This document shows positions 18,815-31,574 of a stretch of 64,000 bases of DNA, piece by piece. The DNA is from Roseospira marina (GTDB lineage: Bacteria > Pseudomonadota > Alphaproteobacteria > Rhodospirillales > Rhodospirillaceae). The notes under the pieces were generated by a model, which saw only the letters and a list, made by a program, of their open reading frames with translations, did no database searches and had not been told where the DNA came from. Positions within the stretch are counted from its first letter, which is position 1; each line of letters opens with the position of its first letter. The position numbers were made by a program, and so were the translations under genes. The stretch spans positions 124,001 through 188,000 of the forward strand of contig NZ_JACIGJ010000004.1 of assembly GCF_014197855.1 (NCBI RefSeq), in the 5' to 3' direction.

Positions 18815-21118
18815 ATGTTGGACATCCAGACGCTCCTCATTGTCGCCGTGCTGGCCGCTCTGATCCTGGCCTGGAGCATGGGCATCCTGTTCCGGCGCCC
18901 GCCGTGGCCGCCGGAGGCCGGGTATTGGAGCGCCGCGGGGCTCTTGATTGCCGCCGGCGCCGGCTTGATCGCGGCCCGGAACCATGCCCCCGACACCCTG
19001 TCCATCGTGGTGGCCAATCTGGCTATTATCGGCGGGGAGACGGGGTTTCTGGCCGGGGTGGAGGTGTACTGCGGTCGGCGGCCGGGGGTCTGGCTGCCCG
19101 CCATTGTCTTGATGAGCACATTGGCGGGGCTGCTCGCCTTTACCTTCGGATCGTTCGACACCGACGCGCGGATCGTCGTGGTGTCTGTGGCGCAGGCCGT
19201 GATGTGCGGGGCCGTGGCATGGTTCCTGATCCGGTATGTCGTACGGCGGCCCGGGCATCATGCGCTGGACGGCATCGCGGCGCTGCCGTTCGCGCTGCAC
19301 GCCGTCGCTTCGGTCGGCCGGGCGATCGCGACGGTTCTGTATGACCATGAGGTGGGCCCGTTCTTGCAGGCCGGACCGATCCAGGCCGCTGCGCTGCTGG
19401 AGGCGATCGCCTTTCTGACGCTGGTGACGGTGGCGCTGAATTTTCTCATTATCAGTCGGGAGCGGGCGCGGGCCGAGGACGTGATCTGGGCCACCGGTGC
19501 CGGCACCTGGGATTGGTCAATCGCGCGGGACGTCGTGCGGGTCAACGCGCGCTGGGCGGAGATGCTCGGCTTCACCCGGGCGGAGCTGGATCCCGTGACG
19601 GGGCGGCAGTGGCGGTCCCGGATTCATCCCGCCGATCTTGCGCGCGTGGAGCGCCACGTCCGCGACCATCTCGAGGGGCAGACGCCTATCTACGAGGTTG
19701 AGGCCCGGTTGCAACACAAGGACGGTCACTATATCTGGGTGCGGCACGGGGGCCGCGTGGTCGAATGGGACGCCGACGGCACCGCCCTGCGCATGACGGG
19801 CACCCATACGGATGTGACCGCGGGCGTGGCCCGGGCCCAGGAGATCCAGGCGCAACGCAACCTGTTGGCGAAGCTGGCGCGCCAGATCCCGGGGGTCATC
19901 TATCAGGTTGTCCTGGGGCCCGACGGCGTCCTGCGCTTCCCCTACGCGAGCGATGGCCTGCAGGACGTGTTCGGCCTCAGTCCGGACGCGGTCGAGGACG
20001 ATGGGGCCATGGTGTTCGACCGGCTGCAGCGCGAGGATCGCGCGCGTGTGCTCGACGAACTGCGCCACTCCGCGCGCACCCTGGAGACGTGGCGGTCGGA
20101 GTTCCGGGTGATCGGGCCCGAGGGGGCGCTCTCCTGGTACGAGGGCCATGCGACACCGGAGAGCCTGCCGGACGGTGGGGTGCTCTGGCATGGACTGATC
20201 ACCACCATCGACGCGCGGATCCGAAAGCGTCAGGCGTTGGAACGCTACGCCCGGGATCTCGAATACGCGCACCAGCAACTGGAAGATCAGGCGGCCGCCC
20301 TGAGCGATCTCGCCGCGACCCACGCCGCCACCAGTGAGCTCCTGTCCCGGGAGGTGGCGACCAAGAACCGCTTCTTCGGCATTGTCGCGCATGATCTGCG
20401 CAGTCCGCTGACCGCGCTGCTGGGCCTGACCGATCTGCTGGTGCAGGGCGCAGAGACCAAACCAGCGGCCGAGTTGCGGGCCTTCGCCCAGCACATCCAC
20501 GACAGCACCCGCAACCTGTACACCCTGCTGGAACAGCTTCTCGACTGGGCGCGCCTTCAAATGGGATCGACCGCCCCCCGCGCGCGCGATGTTCCCTTGG
20601 CGCCCCTGGTGACGCAGGCCCTGTTGCCGGCCCGCGCCGCCGCGACGGCCAAGGGGATCGGCCTGGAGGTCAACGTTCCTGCCGACCTCGCGGCGCACGT
20701 GGATGCCGATATGCTCCATGCCGTGCTGCGCAACCTGATGTCGAACGCGATCAAGTTCACGCCGACGGGCGGACGGATCTGGATCACCGCGGGCGTCGCG
20801 CCCGATCGCGACACCATCTGGCTCGCCGTGAACGACACGGGCGTGGGGCTGGATCCCGCCGCGACTCCCGACCTGTTCAATGTGGCCGTCAAGACCACCA
20901 CCCCAGGCACGGGCGGCGAGAAGGGGACCGGGCTGGGCCTGCCTTTGTGCGCCGAGATGATCCGGCTGAACGGCGGCACCATCACGGCGGAGCCGGGCGC
21001 GGACGGGATCGGCGCCACCGTGCGGGTGACGCTGCCGGCGGGCCAGGATGCGGGCCAGGACGAGGGTGTCCACGGCGGCGCGACCCCATCGGGGGACTCC
21101 GTTGCCGCGTCGATGTGA
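18815..21118 (+). CDS. Membrane-bound PAS sensor histidine kinase (orphan)
   Basis: 767 residues; the ATG follows GGGAGGGCGGCGGCAGG. Residues 1-210 hold about seven membrane helices. Two PAS domains follow: the first at about 220-345 (PAS-3 type, YEVEARLQHKDGHYIWVRHG), the second at about 360-470. A coiled segment leads to the HisKA dimerisation domain with GIVAHDLRSPLTALLG (histidine near residue 527). The HATPase domain has the N box LRNLMSNAIKFTP, G1 NDTGVGLDP and G2 GTGLGLPLC. All kinase boxes look intact. No response regulator lies next to it, so the partner is unknown. A membrane or PAS-bound ligand is the likely signal. Confidence 0.92.
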   Translation: MLDIQTLLIVAVLAALILAWSMGILFRRPPWPPEAGYWSAAGLLIAAGAGLIAARNHAPDTLSIVVANLAIIGGETGFLAGVEVYCGRRPGVWLPAIVLMSTLAGLLAFTFGSFDTDARIVVVSVAQAVMCGAVAWFLIRYVVRRPGHHALDGIAALPFALHAVASVGRAIATVLYDHEVGPFLQAGPIQAAALLEAIAFLTLVTVALNFLIISRERARAEDVIWATGAGTWDWSIARDVVRVNARWAEMLGFTRAELDPVTGRQWRSRIHPADLARVERHVRDHLEGQTPIYEVEARLQHKDGHYIWVRHGGRVVEWDADGTALRMTGTHTDVTAGVARAQEIQAQRNLLAKLARQIPGVIYQVVLGPDGVLRFPYASDGLQDVFGLSPDAVEDDGAMVFDRLQREDRARVLDELRHSARTLETWRSEFRVIGPEGALSWYEGHATPESLPDGGVLWHGLITTIDARIRKRQALERYARDLEYAHQQLEDQAAALSDLAATHAATSELLSREVATKNRFFGIVAHDLRSPLTALLGLTDLLVQGAETKPAAELRAFAQHIHDSTRNLYTLLEQLLDWARLQMGSTAPRARDVPLAPLVTQALLPARAAATAKGIGLEVNVPADLAAHVDADMLHAVLRNLMSNAIKFTPTGGRIWITAGVAPDRDTIWLAVNDTGVGLDPAATPDLFNVAVKTTTPGTGGEKGTGLGLPLCAEMIRLNGGTITAEPGADGIGATVRVTLPAGQDAGQDEGVHGGATPSGDSVAASM

Positions 21119-21162
21119 GGCATCGATGTGATGCGTCGGGGCGGGGCTCCGGGCGCGGCGCG

Positions 21163-25375
<4,213 letters not shown>

Positions 25376-25500
25376 GGGGCGGTCGTAGGGGGCTGCCGCG
25401 ACGCACATGCGTTGCCTTGCGGCGCCCACGCCGGAGCGGGCCGATGGATGTGTTAAAGGGTGCGTGCGGAGGTAAAAATCCCTATAAATAGAAGAAGGGG

Positions 25501-25516
25501 CTCCGTCGTGACGGAG
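25501..25516. promoter_or_regulatory. Inverted repeat in the leader of the AT-rich hydrolase gene
   Basis: CTCCGTC-GT-GACGGAG is a perfect 7-bp inverted repeat around a 2-nt centre. It starts about 18 nt after TATAAA (25482-25487), the best -10-like element in this AT-richer stretch; no good -35 is seen. It lies 48 nt before the ATG at 25564. The position just downstream of a likely transcription start suggests an operator, but the tiny loop also allows a leader hairpin. No named regulator can be assigned. Confidence 0.35.
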
Positions 25517-25563
25517 GCCGTCTGGTGTCCGGAGGCGTGCAACCACGCGGAAGGGGGCAGGGT

Positions 25564-26091
25564 ATGTGGACAGCGGCGCTCATCAAAAAATACCATGACG
25601 GAACCAAGGCCTATATTGAGGATAACTTTGTTAAGACAAAGGTAAAGGTCGATTGCGCGGACCTTGCGTTGTCCTACCTCGTGGATTTCGCACACGAGAA
25701 TTCGCTACCCATCACCATAAAGTACTACGCGTCCAAGAAGTGGCAGAAGTACCAAATAAAGGCTAAGCAAAAAGATATCGCGAATGCGAAATCATATGTA
25801 AATATTAATTTTGGTGCCTTGAACGTTATTGACAATACAAAGCCGATTGCGGTCTCTGAGGCCAAGCCGGGCGATCTTATTATGAGCAAATGGGCCGGGG
25901 GTGGTGGGCACACCCGGGTTATTATCGAGATCAAGACGGGCAAGACGGACGGTGATGCCTCCGTGACCTTCTATCAGGGCAATCTTCCGGCCGCGATTCC
26001 CATCAAGAAGACGGAAACCCTGAAGGATATCGATTTCGGGGAAGTGACCGACAAACGCCCGCGTCGCTGGCGGTTTGAGGCGTTTACCTGA
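25564..26091 (+). CDS. Possible cysteine hydrolase (NlpC/P60- or CHAP-like), low-GC
   Basis: 175 residues from the ATG at 25564, with GGAAGGGGG upstream; a GTG at 25525 is in frame. The DNA is clearly AT-richer and Lys/Ile/Asn-richer than its neighbours, a sign of transfer. I do not recognise the family with certainty. A Cys sits at the start of a helix (VDCADLALSYLVDFA, around residue 33) and a His follows a Gly run on a strand (GDLIMSKWAGGGGHTRVIIE), the arrangement of papain-like hydrolases such as NlpC/P60 or CHAP peptidoglycan hydrolases. No signal peptide is seen. Its stop overlaps the next gene's ATG (TGATG). An effector with its immunity partner is one reading; a cytoplasmic hydrolase is another. 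Confidence 0.5.
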   Translation: MWTAALIKKYHDGTKAYIEDNFVKTKVKVDCADLALSYLVDFAHENSLPITIKYYASKKWQKYQIKAKQKDIANAKSYVNINFGALNVIDNTKPIAVSEAKPGDLIMSKWAGGGGHTRVIIEIKTGKTDGDASVTFYQGNLPAAIPIKKTETLKDIDFGEVTDKRPRRWRFEAFT

Positions 26092-26585
26092 TGGGGGCGT
26101 GGGGACACAGGCGGATCCCGTGGGCGCAGGTGCGCGGTGCGGCGGCGGCGCTTCTGGTCTCCATTGCCGTGTTCGGCTGCGATGACCTTGAGGCCGCGGA
26201 TCTGACCGCGTGCTTGACGGCGGCGTACGGCGCCGAGGCCGTCGTCCGGCTGGACGACGTGAACACGCGGGTGTTTTTGGTCTGGCCAGAGGATCGGCCG
26301 CTCGAGACGCCGGATGTCGTGGCCTTTTTGCGCCAGGCCGAGACCTGCCTGGGCGCCGACCCGGATTGGGCCGGCGCGTACAGCATCAGCCTGTTCGCCA
26401 AGCGTAAGTTTGCCGGCTACAAGACGGAGCCCGAGATGCGGCCGTTTGTGAAGGCCGGCGCATGGCCCGCGGCCTATCTTGCGGAGTTCGACCGGGCGGC
26501 GGGTACCTTGCGCTATTATCCGGCGCGAACTCCGGCGCAGGGCGGGCGGTTGGTGGACCTGTCCCAGACCCTGGCGGACTGGTGA
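26091..26585 (+). CDS. Exported hypothetical protein, possible partner of the upstream hydrolase
   Basis: 164 residues. The N-terminus has basic residues, a hydrophobic run (AAAALLVSIAVFGC) and then an acidic mature start, so it is a secretory or lipoprotein signal; the Cys of VFGC makes an imperfect lipobox because Phe precedes Gly. The mature part (about 135 residues) has two further Cys (TACLTAAYG and AETCLGAD) that could form a disulfide in the periplasm. I do not recognise a family. It overlaps the upstream stop by one base, so it is translated with the hydrolase-like gene. Base composition is close to the genome's, unlike its upstream partner. A periplasmic immunity protein is a hypothesis only. 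Confidence 0.55.
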   Translation: MGAWGHRRIPWAQVRGAAAALLVSIAVFGCDDLEAADLTACLTAAYGAEAVVRLDDVNTRVFLVWPEDRPLETPDVVAFLRQAETCLGADPDWAGAYSISLFAKRKFAGYKTEPEMRPFVKAGAWPAAYLAEFDRAAGTLRYYPARTPAQGGRLVDLSQTLADW

Positions 26586-26602
26586 CCGCCCGGTGATCGC
26601 CC

Positions 26603-26631
26603 GGCGGGCGGCCCTTCCGGGCCAACCCGCC
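26603..26631. terminator. GC-rich hairpin between convergent genes
   Basis: The stretch GGCGGG-CGGCCC-TTCC-GGGCC-AA-CCCGCC folds into a stem with a small internal loop and a TTCC tetraloop. It lies between the stops of the exported protein gene (26585) and the fumarase gene (26651), which converge. On the minus strand it lies directly after the fumarase stop. There is no T-run on either side, so it may act as a bidirectional structure with other factors rather than as a classical intrinsic terminator. Confidence 0.4.
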
Positions 26632-26650
26632 AAAAGCCGGACCTTTCTCC

Positions 26651-28261
26651 CTAAAGCTGGCGGAAGAAGTCGTTGCCCTTGTCGTCGACGATGATGAAGG
26701 CCGGGAAATCCTCCACCTCGATGCGCCAGACGGCTTCCATGCCGAGTTCGGGGTATTCCAGCACCTCGACCTTGCGGATGCTGTTCAGCGCCAAGCCAGC
26801 GGCCGCGCCGCCGACGGAGCCCAGATAGAACCCGCCGTGCGCCGCACAGGCGTCGGTGACGGCCTGGGAGCGATTGCCCTTGGCGATCATCACCATGGAG
26901 CCGCCGGCGGCCTGGAACTGGTCGACGTAGGCGTCCATGCGCCCGGCCGTGGTGGGGCCGAACGAACCCGACGCCATGCCCTCGGGCGTCTTGGCCGGGC
27001 CGGCGTAGTACACCGGGTGGTTCTTGATGTAGTCGGGCAGGCCCTGGCCGGCGTCCAGCCGCTCCTTCAGCTTGGCGTGGGCGATGTCGCGGGCGACGAT
27101 CATCGGGCCGGTCAGGCTGACGCGGGTCTTGATCGGGTACTGGCTCAGGGTCTTGCGGATCTCGGCCATCGGCTGGTTCAGGTCGATGGAAACCACGTCA
27201 CCGGACAGCTTCTCCGCCTTGATGTCCGGCATGTATTTGGCCGGGTCGGCCTCCAGCTGCTCCAGGAACACACCGTCGCGGGTGATCTTGCCCAGCGCCT
27301 GACGGTCGGCGGAGCAGGACACGCCGATGCCCACGGGGCAGGAGGCGCCATGGCGCGGCAGCCGCACCACGCGCACGTCGTGACAGAAGTACTTGCCGCC
27401 GAACTGGGCGCCGATGTTCAGGCGCTGGGTCATCTCCAGCACCGCCTGCTCCAGCTCCGTATCGCGGAAGGCGTGGCCGTGGTCGCCGCCGCCGGTCGGC
27501 AGCCCGTCCAGGTACTTGGCGGAGGCCAGCTTGACCGTCTTCAGGTTGGCCTCGGCCGAGGTGCCGCCGATCACGATGGACAGGTGATAGGGCGGGCAGG
27601 CGGCCGTGCCGAGCGTCTTCACGTGCTCTTCCAGGAAGGCCATCAGGCTCTTCGGGTTCAGCAGCGCCTTGGTCTGCTGGTACAGGAAGGTCTTGTTGGC
27701 CGAGCCGCCGCCCTTGGCCATGAACAGGAATTTGTAGGCGTCGCCCTCGGTGGCGTAGAGGTCGATCTGCGCCGGCAGATTGTTGCCGGTGTTGACCTCG
27801 TCATACATGGTGCGCGGCGACATCTGCGAATAGCGCAGGTTCAGCTTGGTGTAGGCGTTGCCGACACCTTCCGACAGCGCCAGGGCGTCGTCGGCGTCGG
27901 TGATGACGCGCTGGCCCTTCTTGCCCAGGATGATCGCCGTGCCGGTGTCCTGGCACATGGGCAGCGCCATGCCGGCCGAGATGTTGGCGTTCTTCAGCAA
28001 CTCCAGTGCCACGAAGCGGTCGTTCGCCGACGCCTCCGGGTCGTCCATGATGCGGCGAAGCTGCGCCAGATGACCGGGCCGCAGCAGGTGGGAGATGTCG
28101 CGGAACGCCTCTTCCGCCAACAGGGTCAGCGCCGCCGGATCGACCACCAGGATGTCGCGGCCCTGGAAGGACTCGACTGAGACGAAATCACCGGTCAGCT
28201 TGCGATACGGCGTGTGGTCCGCGGCAACGGGGAACACCTCGGCGAAAGCGGCATCGAGCAT
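26651..28261 (-). CDS. fumA: Fumarate hydratase, class I (iron-sulfur)
   Basis: 536 residues, the usual length of single-chain class I fumarase, which hydrates fumarate to malate with a [4Fe-4S] cluster. Cluster cysteines are expected in [38 protein letters not shown] and [17 protein letters not shown]; all three blocks are present. The C-terminal beta domain is present, with [20 protein letters not shown] and [17 protein letters not shown]. It acts in the TCA cycle and is oxygen-sensitive (known of the family). It lies 117 nt after sspB on the same strand and may have its own promoter. The gap holds an AAAAAACC stretch but no clear promoter. Confidence 0.96.
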   Translation of the reverse strand: MLDAAFAEVFPVAADHTPYRKLTGDFVSVESFQGRDILVVDPAALTLLAEEAFRDISHLLRPGHLAQLRRIMDDPEASANDRFVALELLKNANISAGMALPMCQDTGTAIILGKKGQRVITDADDALALSEGVGNAYTKLNLRYSQMSPRTMYDEVNTGNNLPAQIDLYATEGDAYKFLFMAKGGGSANKTFLYQQTKALLNPKSLMAFLEEHVKTLGTAACPPYHLSIVIGGTSAEANLKTVKLASAKYLDGLPTGGGDHGHAFRDTELEQAVLEMTQRLNIGAQFGGKYFCHDVRVVRLPRHGASCPVGIGVSCSADRQALGKITRDGVFLEQLEADPAKYMPDIKAEKLSGDVVSIDLNQPMAEIRKTLSQYPIKTRVSLTGPMIVARDIAHAKLKERLDAGQGLPDYIKNHPVYYAGPAKTPEGMASGSFGPTTAGRMDAYVDQFQAAGGSMVMIAKGNRSQAVTDACAAHGGFYLGSVGGAAAGLALNSIRKVEVLEYPELGMEAVWRIEVEDFPAFIIVDDKGNDFFRQL

Positions 28262-28378
28262 CGGACTCTCCGAACGGGCATGGCTCGCGCCCGACGGGTC
28301 ATGGTCGGCGCGGCGATTTTGGTTTTTTGAACGCGGCCCACGGGGAACGATGAGCGAACGATAAACGGGCGCGCGCGG

Positions 28379-28927
28379 TTACTTTTTGCGGAAGGCGTCG
28401 AGGGCGATCACGTTGGCGCCCTCACTGTCACCGTCGCCCTCGGCGCTGTCGGACCCTCCGGCCGCGCCGCGGCGATCATCATTGGTCTCGCCCTCGCCCA
28501 TCAGCGCATCCCAGTCCGCGCCGGCGTCGTCGTCCAGATCGTCGAGGTCGCTGTCGGTGCTCAGGTCGGTCTGGAACTGTAGGCCGAAGCTAGCGTGCGG
28601 ATCCGCGAAGGCGGTGACGGCGGAGAAGGGCACCCGCAGACGTTCCCGCTTGCGGTTAAAGCTAAGGGTCACCTCCAGCGCGTCATCGAACACCCGCAGA
28701 TCCCAGAATTGGTTCTGGAGCACGATCGTCATGTCCTGCGGATGCTGAGCGCGCAGGCGGTCAGGTATCACCACGCCGGGTCGCGTCGTTTCGAAGGTGA
28801 TGTAGAAGTGGTGCTCCCCGGGCAGTCCGCCCTGGGCCTCGACCACGCGCAATGCATCCCGCAGGACGCCGCGCAGCGCGGACTCGACCATTCGATCATA
28901 TTGAAAGGAGGTCACTTTCTCGGTCAC
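28379..28927 (-). CDS. sspB: ClpX adaptor SspB (alphaproteobacterial type)
   Basis: About 182 residues; the start is uncertain. I prefer GTG 28927 (GGGA upstream); TTG 28948 and GTG 28915 are also in frame. The sequence matches SspB-alpha: YDRMVESALRGVLRDALRVV, HHFYITFETTRPGVVIPDRL, MTIVLQNQFWDLRVFDDALE, VTLSFNRKRERLRVPFSAVT. A long acidic linker follows, and the C-terminus ends ANVIALDAFRKK, the ClpX-docking XB-like tail. SspB tethers ssrA-tagged proteins to ClpXP for degradation. The tmRNA gene that makes this tag lies immediately upstream on the same strand. Confidence 0.94.
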   Translation of the reverse strand: MTEKVTSFQYDRMVESALRGVLRDALRVVEAQGGLPGEHHFYITFETTRPGVVIPDRLRAQHPQDMTIVLQNQFWDLRVFDDALEVTLSFNRKRERLRVPFSAVTAFADPHASFGLQFQTDLSTDSDLDDLDDDAGADWDALMGEGETNDDRRGAAGGSDSAEGDGDSEGANVIALDAFRKK

Positions 28928-29035
28928 GTCGCAGATCCCGTGTGTCAAACGCGGAGCGGCCGGGCGCAGCCCGCCAGGGCCCCACCGGACCGGGCGGCCC
29001 TGGGTCCCGGTCGGTCATCCGCCCGGGACGGAAAT

Positions 29036-29370
29036 GGGGGGCTTCTGTTGCCAGGTGCCCCCCGGACCCCGCCCGAACGTGCTACCGCCCGGGGCTTAAA
29101 TCGGTTACCGGCACCGCATTACGCGGCGACAGCTTCCGGAGCATAGTTGTCGTTGGCAACTATTGCGTTTGGCCCGATAACGGTGGTGCCATGCCGAACG
29201 CAACCTGCTTCTTTACCACGCGTGTCGATCCTGTTTCGCCCCCAGATCGGCGGGATTCGGGGCCGGTTCCGAATCCCGTCCCACCAGAATGGTGGAGGCG
29301 CCGGGTACTGCCCCCGGGTCCACTACGCTTATTCCAAACAGGGTTTAGCGTCATAGCCGGCGAACCGGCA
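29036..29370 (-). ncRNA. ssrA: Two-piece, circularly permuted tmRNA (ssrA)
   Basis: The gene reads on the minus strand. The acceptor piece comes first and ends in CGCCTCCACCA at 29290. A spacer of about 46 nt (29289-29244) holds a 10-bp hairpin (29278-29251) that is removed on processing. The coding piece then starts at 29243 with GGGGGCGAAACAGGATCGAC, whose GGGGGCG pairs with CGCCTCC of the acceptor end (one G-U). The tag frame (29157-29119) reads ANDNYAPEAVAA and stops. The coding piece ends near the stem GGGGGGC/GCCCCCC (29036-29042). Permuted two-piece tmRNA is a known alphaproteobacterial trait. The 5' end is estimated from the promoter, and exact processed ends need mapping. Confidence 0.95.
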
Positions 29371-29376
29371 GCTCTG

Positions 29377-29406
29377 AATATAGGACGGTGTGTCCCGCGA
29401 TGCAAA
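29377..29406 (-). promoter_or_regulatory. Promoter of the tmRNA gene
   Basis: On the minus strand: -35 TTGCAT (29406-29401), an 18-bp spacer, -10 TATATT (29382-29377). The predicted start is near 29370, just ahead of the acceptor piece, so the permuted precursor is made from a housekeeping-type promoter. It drives ssrA; whether the transcript continues into sspB about 110 nt downstream of the coding piece is unknown. Confidence 0.7.
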
Positions 29407-29641
29407 CGGCGCGGTCGCGCGCGGCCGGGACTCACCCCGGGGCAACTCCGGGGTCAAAACGAGGCGCAACCGGAACGGGGTGCAAAGTGCGTTGGGTCGG
29501 CGCCCGATCCATGCTAGCGATACCGGGTCCCGGTCGGCATGCGCGCCGCACCGGACCCAGATCATGCCGTGGGACAGATCAGGCGTGCCGGTCCGGGGCC
29601 CGCGACCGCCACGACGTCCGATCTTGCACGGCGGCCAAACG

Positions 29642-29667
29642 GGGCCCGGGACCCGCCCTCCGGGCCC
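29642..29667. other. GC-rich inverted repeat in the mlaC leader
   Basis: GGGCCCGG (29642-29649) and CCGGGCCC (29660-29667) form a perfect 8-bp stem with a 10-nt loop, ending 20 nt before the mlaC ATG and just before its AAGGGA ribosome-binding site. It could modulate translation of mlaC or be a remnant of an upstream terminator; there is no T-run. No regulator is suggested. Confidence 0.3.
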
Positions 29668-29687
29668 GTCATCAAGGGACTGCTGCC

Positions 29688-30344
29688 ATGACATCTCTCG
29701 CTTATATGCCCCGCCTCGCGGCGGTGGTGCGGACCGTTCTTCTGCTCGCGCTGTTCGCGGTGCCCGCCTTGTCGGCCACCGGGGCGCGGGCGGACACGTT
29801 GCCGTCCGAGCCGGACGCCTTCATCAAAGCGGTGGCCGACCGTGCGATCGACGAGATCCTGACCCCCGACATTTCCACAGAAGAGCGTATCGCAAAGTTC
29901 GAAAGCCTTCTGGAAGACGCCTTCGATCTGGAGGCTGTGGGCCGTTTCGTGGTCGGTCGCGCCTGGCGGTCGGCATCCGAGGCGGAGAAGACTCGTTTCA
30001 TTGAGCTGTTCAAGCAGTTCAACGTCTTCAACTGGGGCTCCCGGTTTGACGAGTATGGCGGCCAGCGTTTGGAGGTCAGCAACGTTCTTCCGGATTCCGA
30101 CAAGGGCTATTTCATCGAAACGCGGATCGGCAGCCGGGATGGCAACCCGTTCGTGGTGACCTGGCGGGTGCGCAAGCGCGATGTCGGTCTGCGCATCGTC
30201 GATATCTCGGTGGAAGGTATCTGGATGTCCCAGACGTGGCGCTCCGAATATGCCTCTGTCCTGAAGGACACGGGAAGCCTGAGCGGCCTGAACGAGGTTC
30301 TCGAAGACCGCGTTGCCGACCTGAAAGCGAAATCGGAACTGTAG
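29688..30344 (+). CDS. mlaC: Phospholipid transport protein MlaC (periplasmic)
   Basis: 218 residues from ATG 29688, chosen because AAGGGA lies upstream and a signal peptide follows at once (hydrophobic residues 12-35 ending in ARA-DT). MlaC shuttles phospholipids across the periplasm between the outer-membrane and inner-membrane Mla complexes (known). Family patterns: FVVGRAWRSASEAEKTRFIE and FKQFNVFNWGSRFDEY, TRIGSRDGNPFVVTWRVRKR, and IVDISVEGIWMSQTWRSEYA. No other mla genes are in this window, so this is a solitary copy. It stands apart from ssrA, which is transcribed the other way. Confidence 0.9.
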   Translation: MTSLAYMPRLAAVVRTVLLLALFAVPALSATGARADTLPSEPDAFIKAVADRAIDEILTPDISTEERIAKFESLLEDAFDLEAVGRFVVGRAWRSASEAEKTRFIELFKQFNVFNWGSRFDEYGGQRLEVSNVLPDSDKGYFIETRIGSRDGNPFVVTWRVRKRDVGLRIVDISVEGIWMSQTWRSEYASVLKDTGSLSGLNEVLEDRVADLKAKSEL

Positions 30345-30400
30345 CGCGCACGGCGCCACGCGCGGCGCGCGACCGCGTCGTGCGTTGACTGGCGCGAAGC

Positions 30401-30429
30401 CGCGCCCCATGTCGCGGATGTGGGGCGCG
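30401..30429. terminator. GC-rich hairpin after mlaC (possible terminator)
   Basis: CGCGCCCCA (30401-30409) and TGGGGCGCG (30421-30429) are perfect complements around an 11-nt loop, 57 nt after the mlaC stop. No T-run follows, so termination efficiency is uncertain. Its position between mlaC and the next gene's promoter region suits a terminator. Confidence 0.4.
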
Positions 30430-30514
30430 GATCAGGGCCCGCGAGCCGGCGGCGGTCGGCGCGTGGTCCCGCGCGCCGCCGTGCCACCCGGAGCTAAGAC
30501 CGGAGGTTGCGGTC

Positions 30515-30841
30515 ATGCCTGCGACACCAAAGGGACCGTACGGACGTGGCAACAGCGCGATGAACACCGCGAGTCTCTTGCGGCTCGGTCTGTTCGGGGC
30601 GTTCGCGCTTTTGGTTGCCTCGACGATGCCGCCGACGCTTATGCTGGCGACGTTTCAGTCCCTGGTGTGGATCGGAGCGATCGTTTCCGCCCTGGTGGCC
30701 GCGTTTCGGGGAGAGGCCCTTCAGGCGCCCCACCTGACGCGCTGGGATGAGGCTGCGGTGCTGATGGCCGCCAGCCTGTTGATGGGGGCGTTCGTGGACC
30801 ACAAGGCGGTGATGCAGAACGCCGAGGCCTTACGCGGTTGA
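30515..30841 (+). CDS. Small hypothetical membrane protein
   Basis: 108 residues; ATG 30515 follows CGGAGG at good spacing. After a short polar start, a first helix (LLRLGLFGAFALLVASTM, about residues 20-37) and a second (MLATFQSLVWIGAIVSALVA, about 43-62) are clear; a third weaker one lies near AAVLMAASLLMGAFV. I recognise no family. It is isolated between mlaC and a convergent marR-type gene, so context gives no clue to function. Codon use and composition match the neighbours, which supports it being a real gene. Confidence 0.6.
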   Translation: MPATPKGPYGRGNSAMNTASLLRLGLFGAFALLVASTMPPTLMLATFQSLVWIGAIVSALVAAFRGEALQAPHLTRWDEAAVLMAASLLMGAFVDHKAVMQNAEALRG

Positions 30842-31051
30842 TACGGCGGCCCGCGGCTCGTGCGGATGGGCGTGTTACGATCCACGCATCGAGCCGGGCT
30901 TCCGTGGCTCCGGCTTGAGACGCCTAAGACCCTGCTCCGGCCAAACGAAGGGCGGAGGGGCTGGATGGCCAGACTTCGGGGCAGGCCCGAACGGACCGCC
31001 GGGCGGAACGCGGTCGCGTCCGCTCAGCGTCCGGGCGTCTGGTCCTTTGGA

Positions 31052-31465
31052 TCAGGCGATCACCATGTCCAGATCGAGATTCGGCACCGACGTGCTCTCG
31101 GTGTCTGGCGTGTGAGCGACCTCGGCGGCCTCAATGACCAGCGCGGCGTGCGCATTCAGGAAGGCCTGTCCGTCGGGCGTACGCTGCACGAGCACGCTGC
31201 GGCGATCAGTCGTGTCCACTTCCCGCGTCAGCAGGCCGTACTTGCTGAGCCGGTCCAAGGCCCGCGTGATGGCGGGCTTTGAAATCTCCAGGGTTCGCGC
31301 CAAGCCGCGCACGGTGTGCGGCGGCGCGGTCTGGTACACCGTCAGAAGAACCGCCATCTGCCGCGAGGACAGATCCGGCGTATCGCGGCGGACACCTTCG
31401 ACGGTTGCGACCCGCCAGAGATTCAGCGCCTGATCGGCGGTCATTGTCTTTGAGGAGAAACCCAT
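31052..31465 (-). CDS. MarR-family transcriptional regulator
   Basis: 137 residues from the ATG at 31465; a TTG at 31477 is also in frame but is too close to its GAAGG site. The winged helix runs from RQMAVLLTVYQTAPPHTVRG through LARTLEISKPAITRALDRL (recognition helix) to the wing KYGLLTREVDTTDRRSVLVQ, a strong MarR signature. MarR proteins usually repress neighbouring or their own genes and respond to small phenolic or oxidative signals (known). The 527-nt upstream region shared with hupE holds two near-identical 14-bp repeats that may be its binding sites. The regulated targets are not known. Confidence 0.88.
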   Translation of the reverse strand: MGFSSKTMTADQALNLWRVATVEGVRRDTPDLSSRQMAVLLTVYQTAPPHTVRGLARTLEISKPAITRALDRLSKYGLLTREVDTTDRRSVLVQRTPDGQAFLNAHAALVIEAAEVAHTPDTESTSVPNLDLDMVIA

Positions 31466-31574
31466 TCCAAAATCCAAGCCTTCGAGACATTCGGGGCCGA
31501 CGTCACTCCCAAGTATTACGATGCCTTATGCCCATTGCACAGACTGCCAAACGACATAATCCTTTTCAACTATA

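Noticed and set aside
26837-28180. Long open frame (447 codons) on the plus strand opposite fumarase
   Set aside because: It is a frame shadow of the class I fumarase gene on the minus strand; its translation is Arg/Gly/Val/Leu-repetitive with no family pattern, while fumarase motifs are complete.
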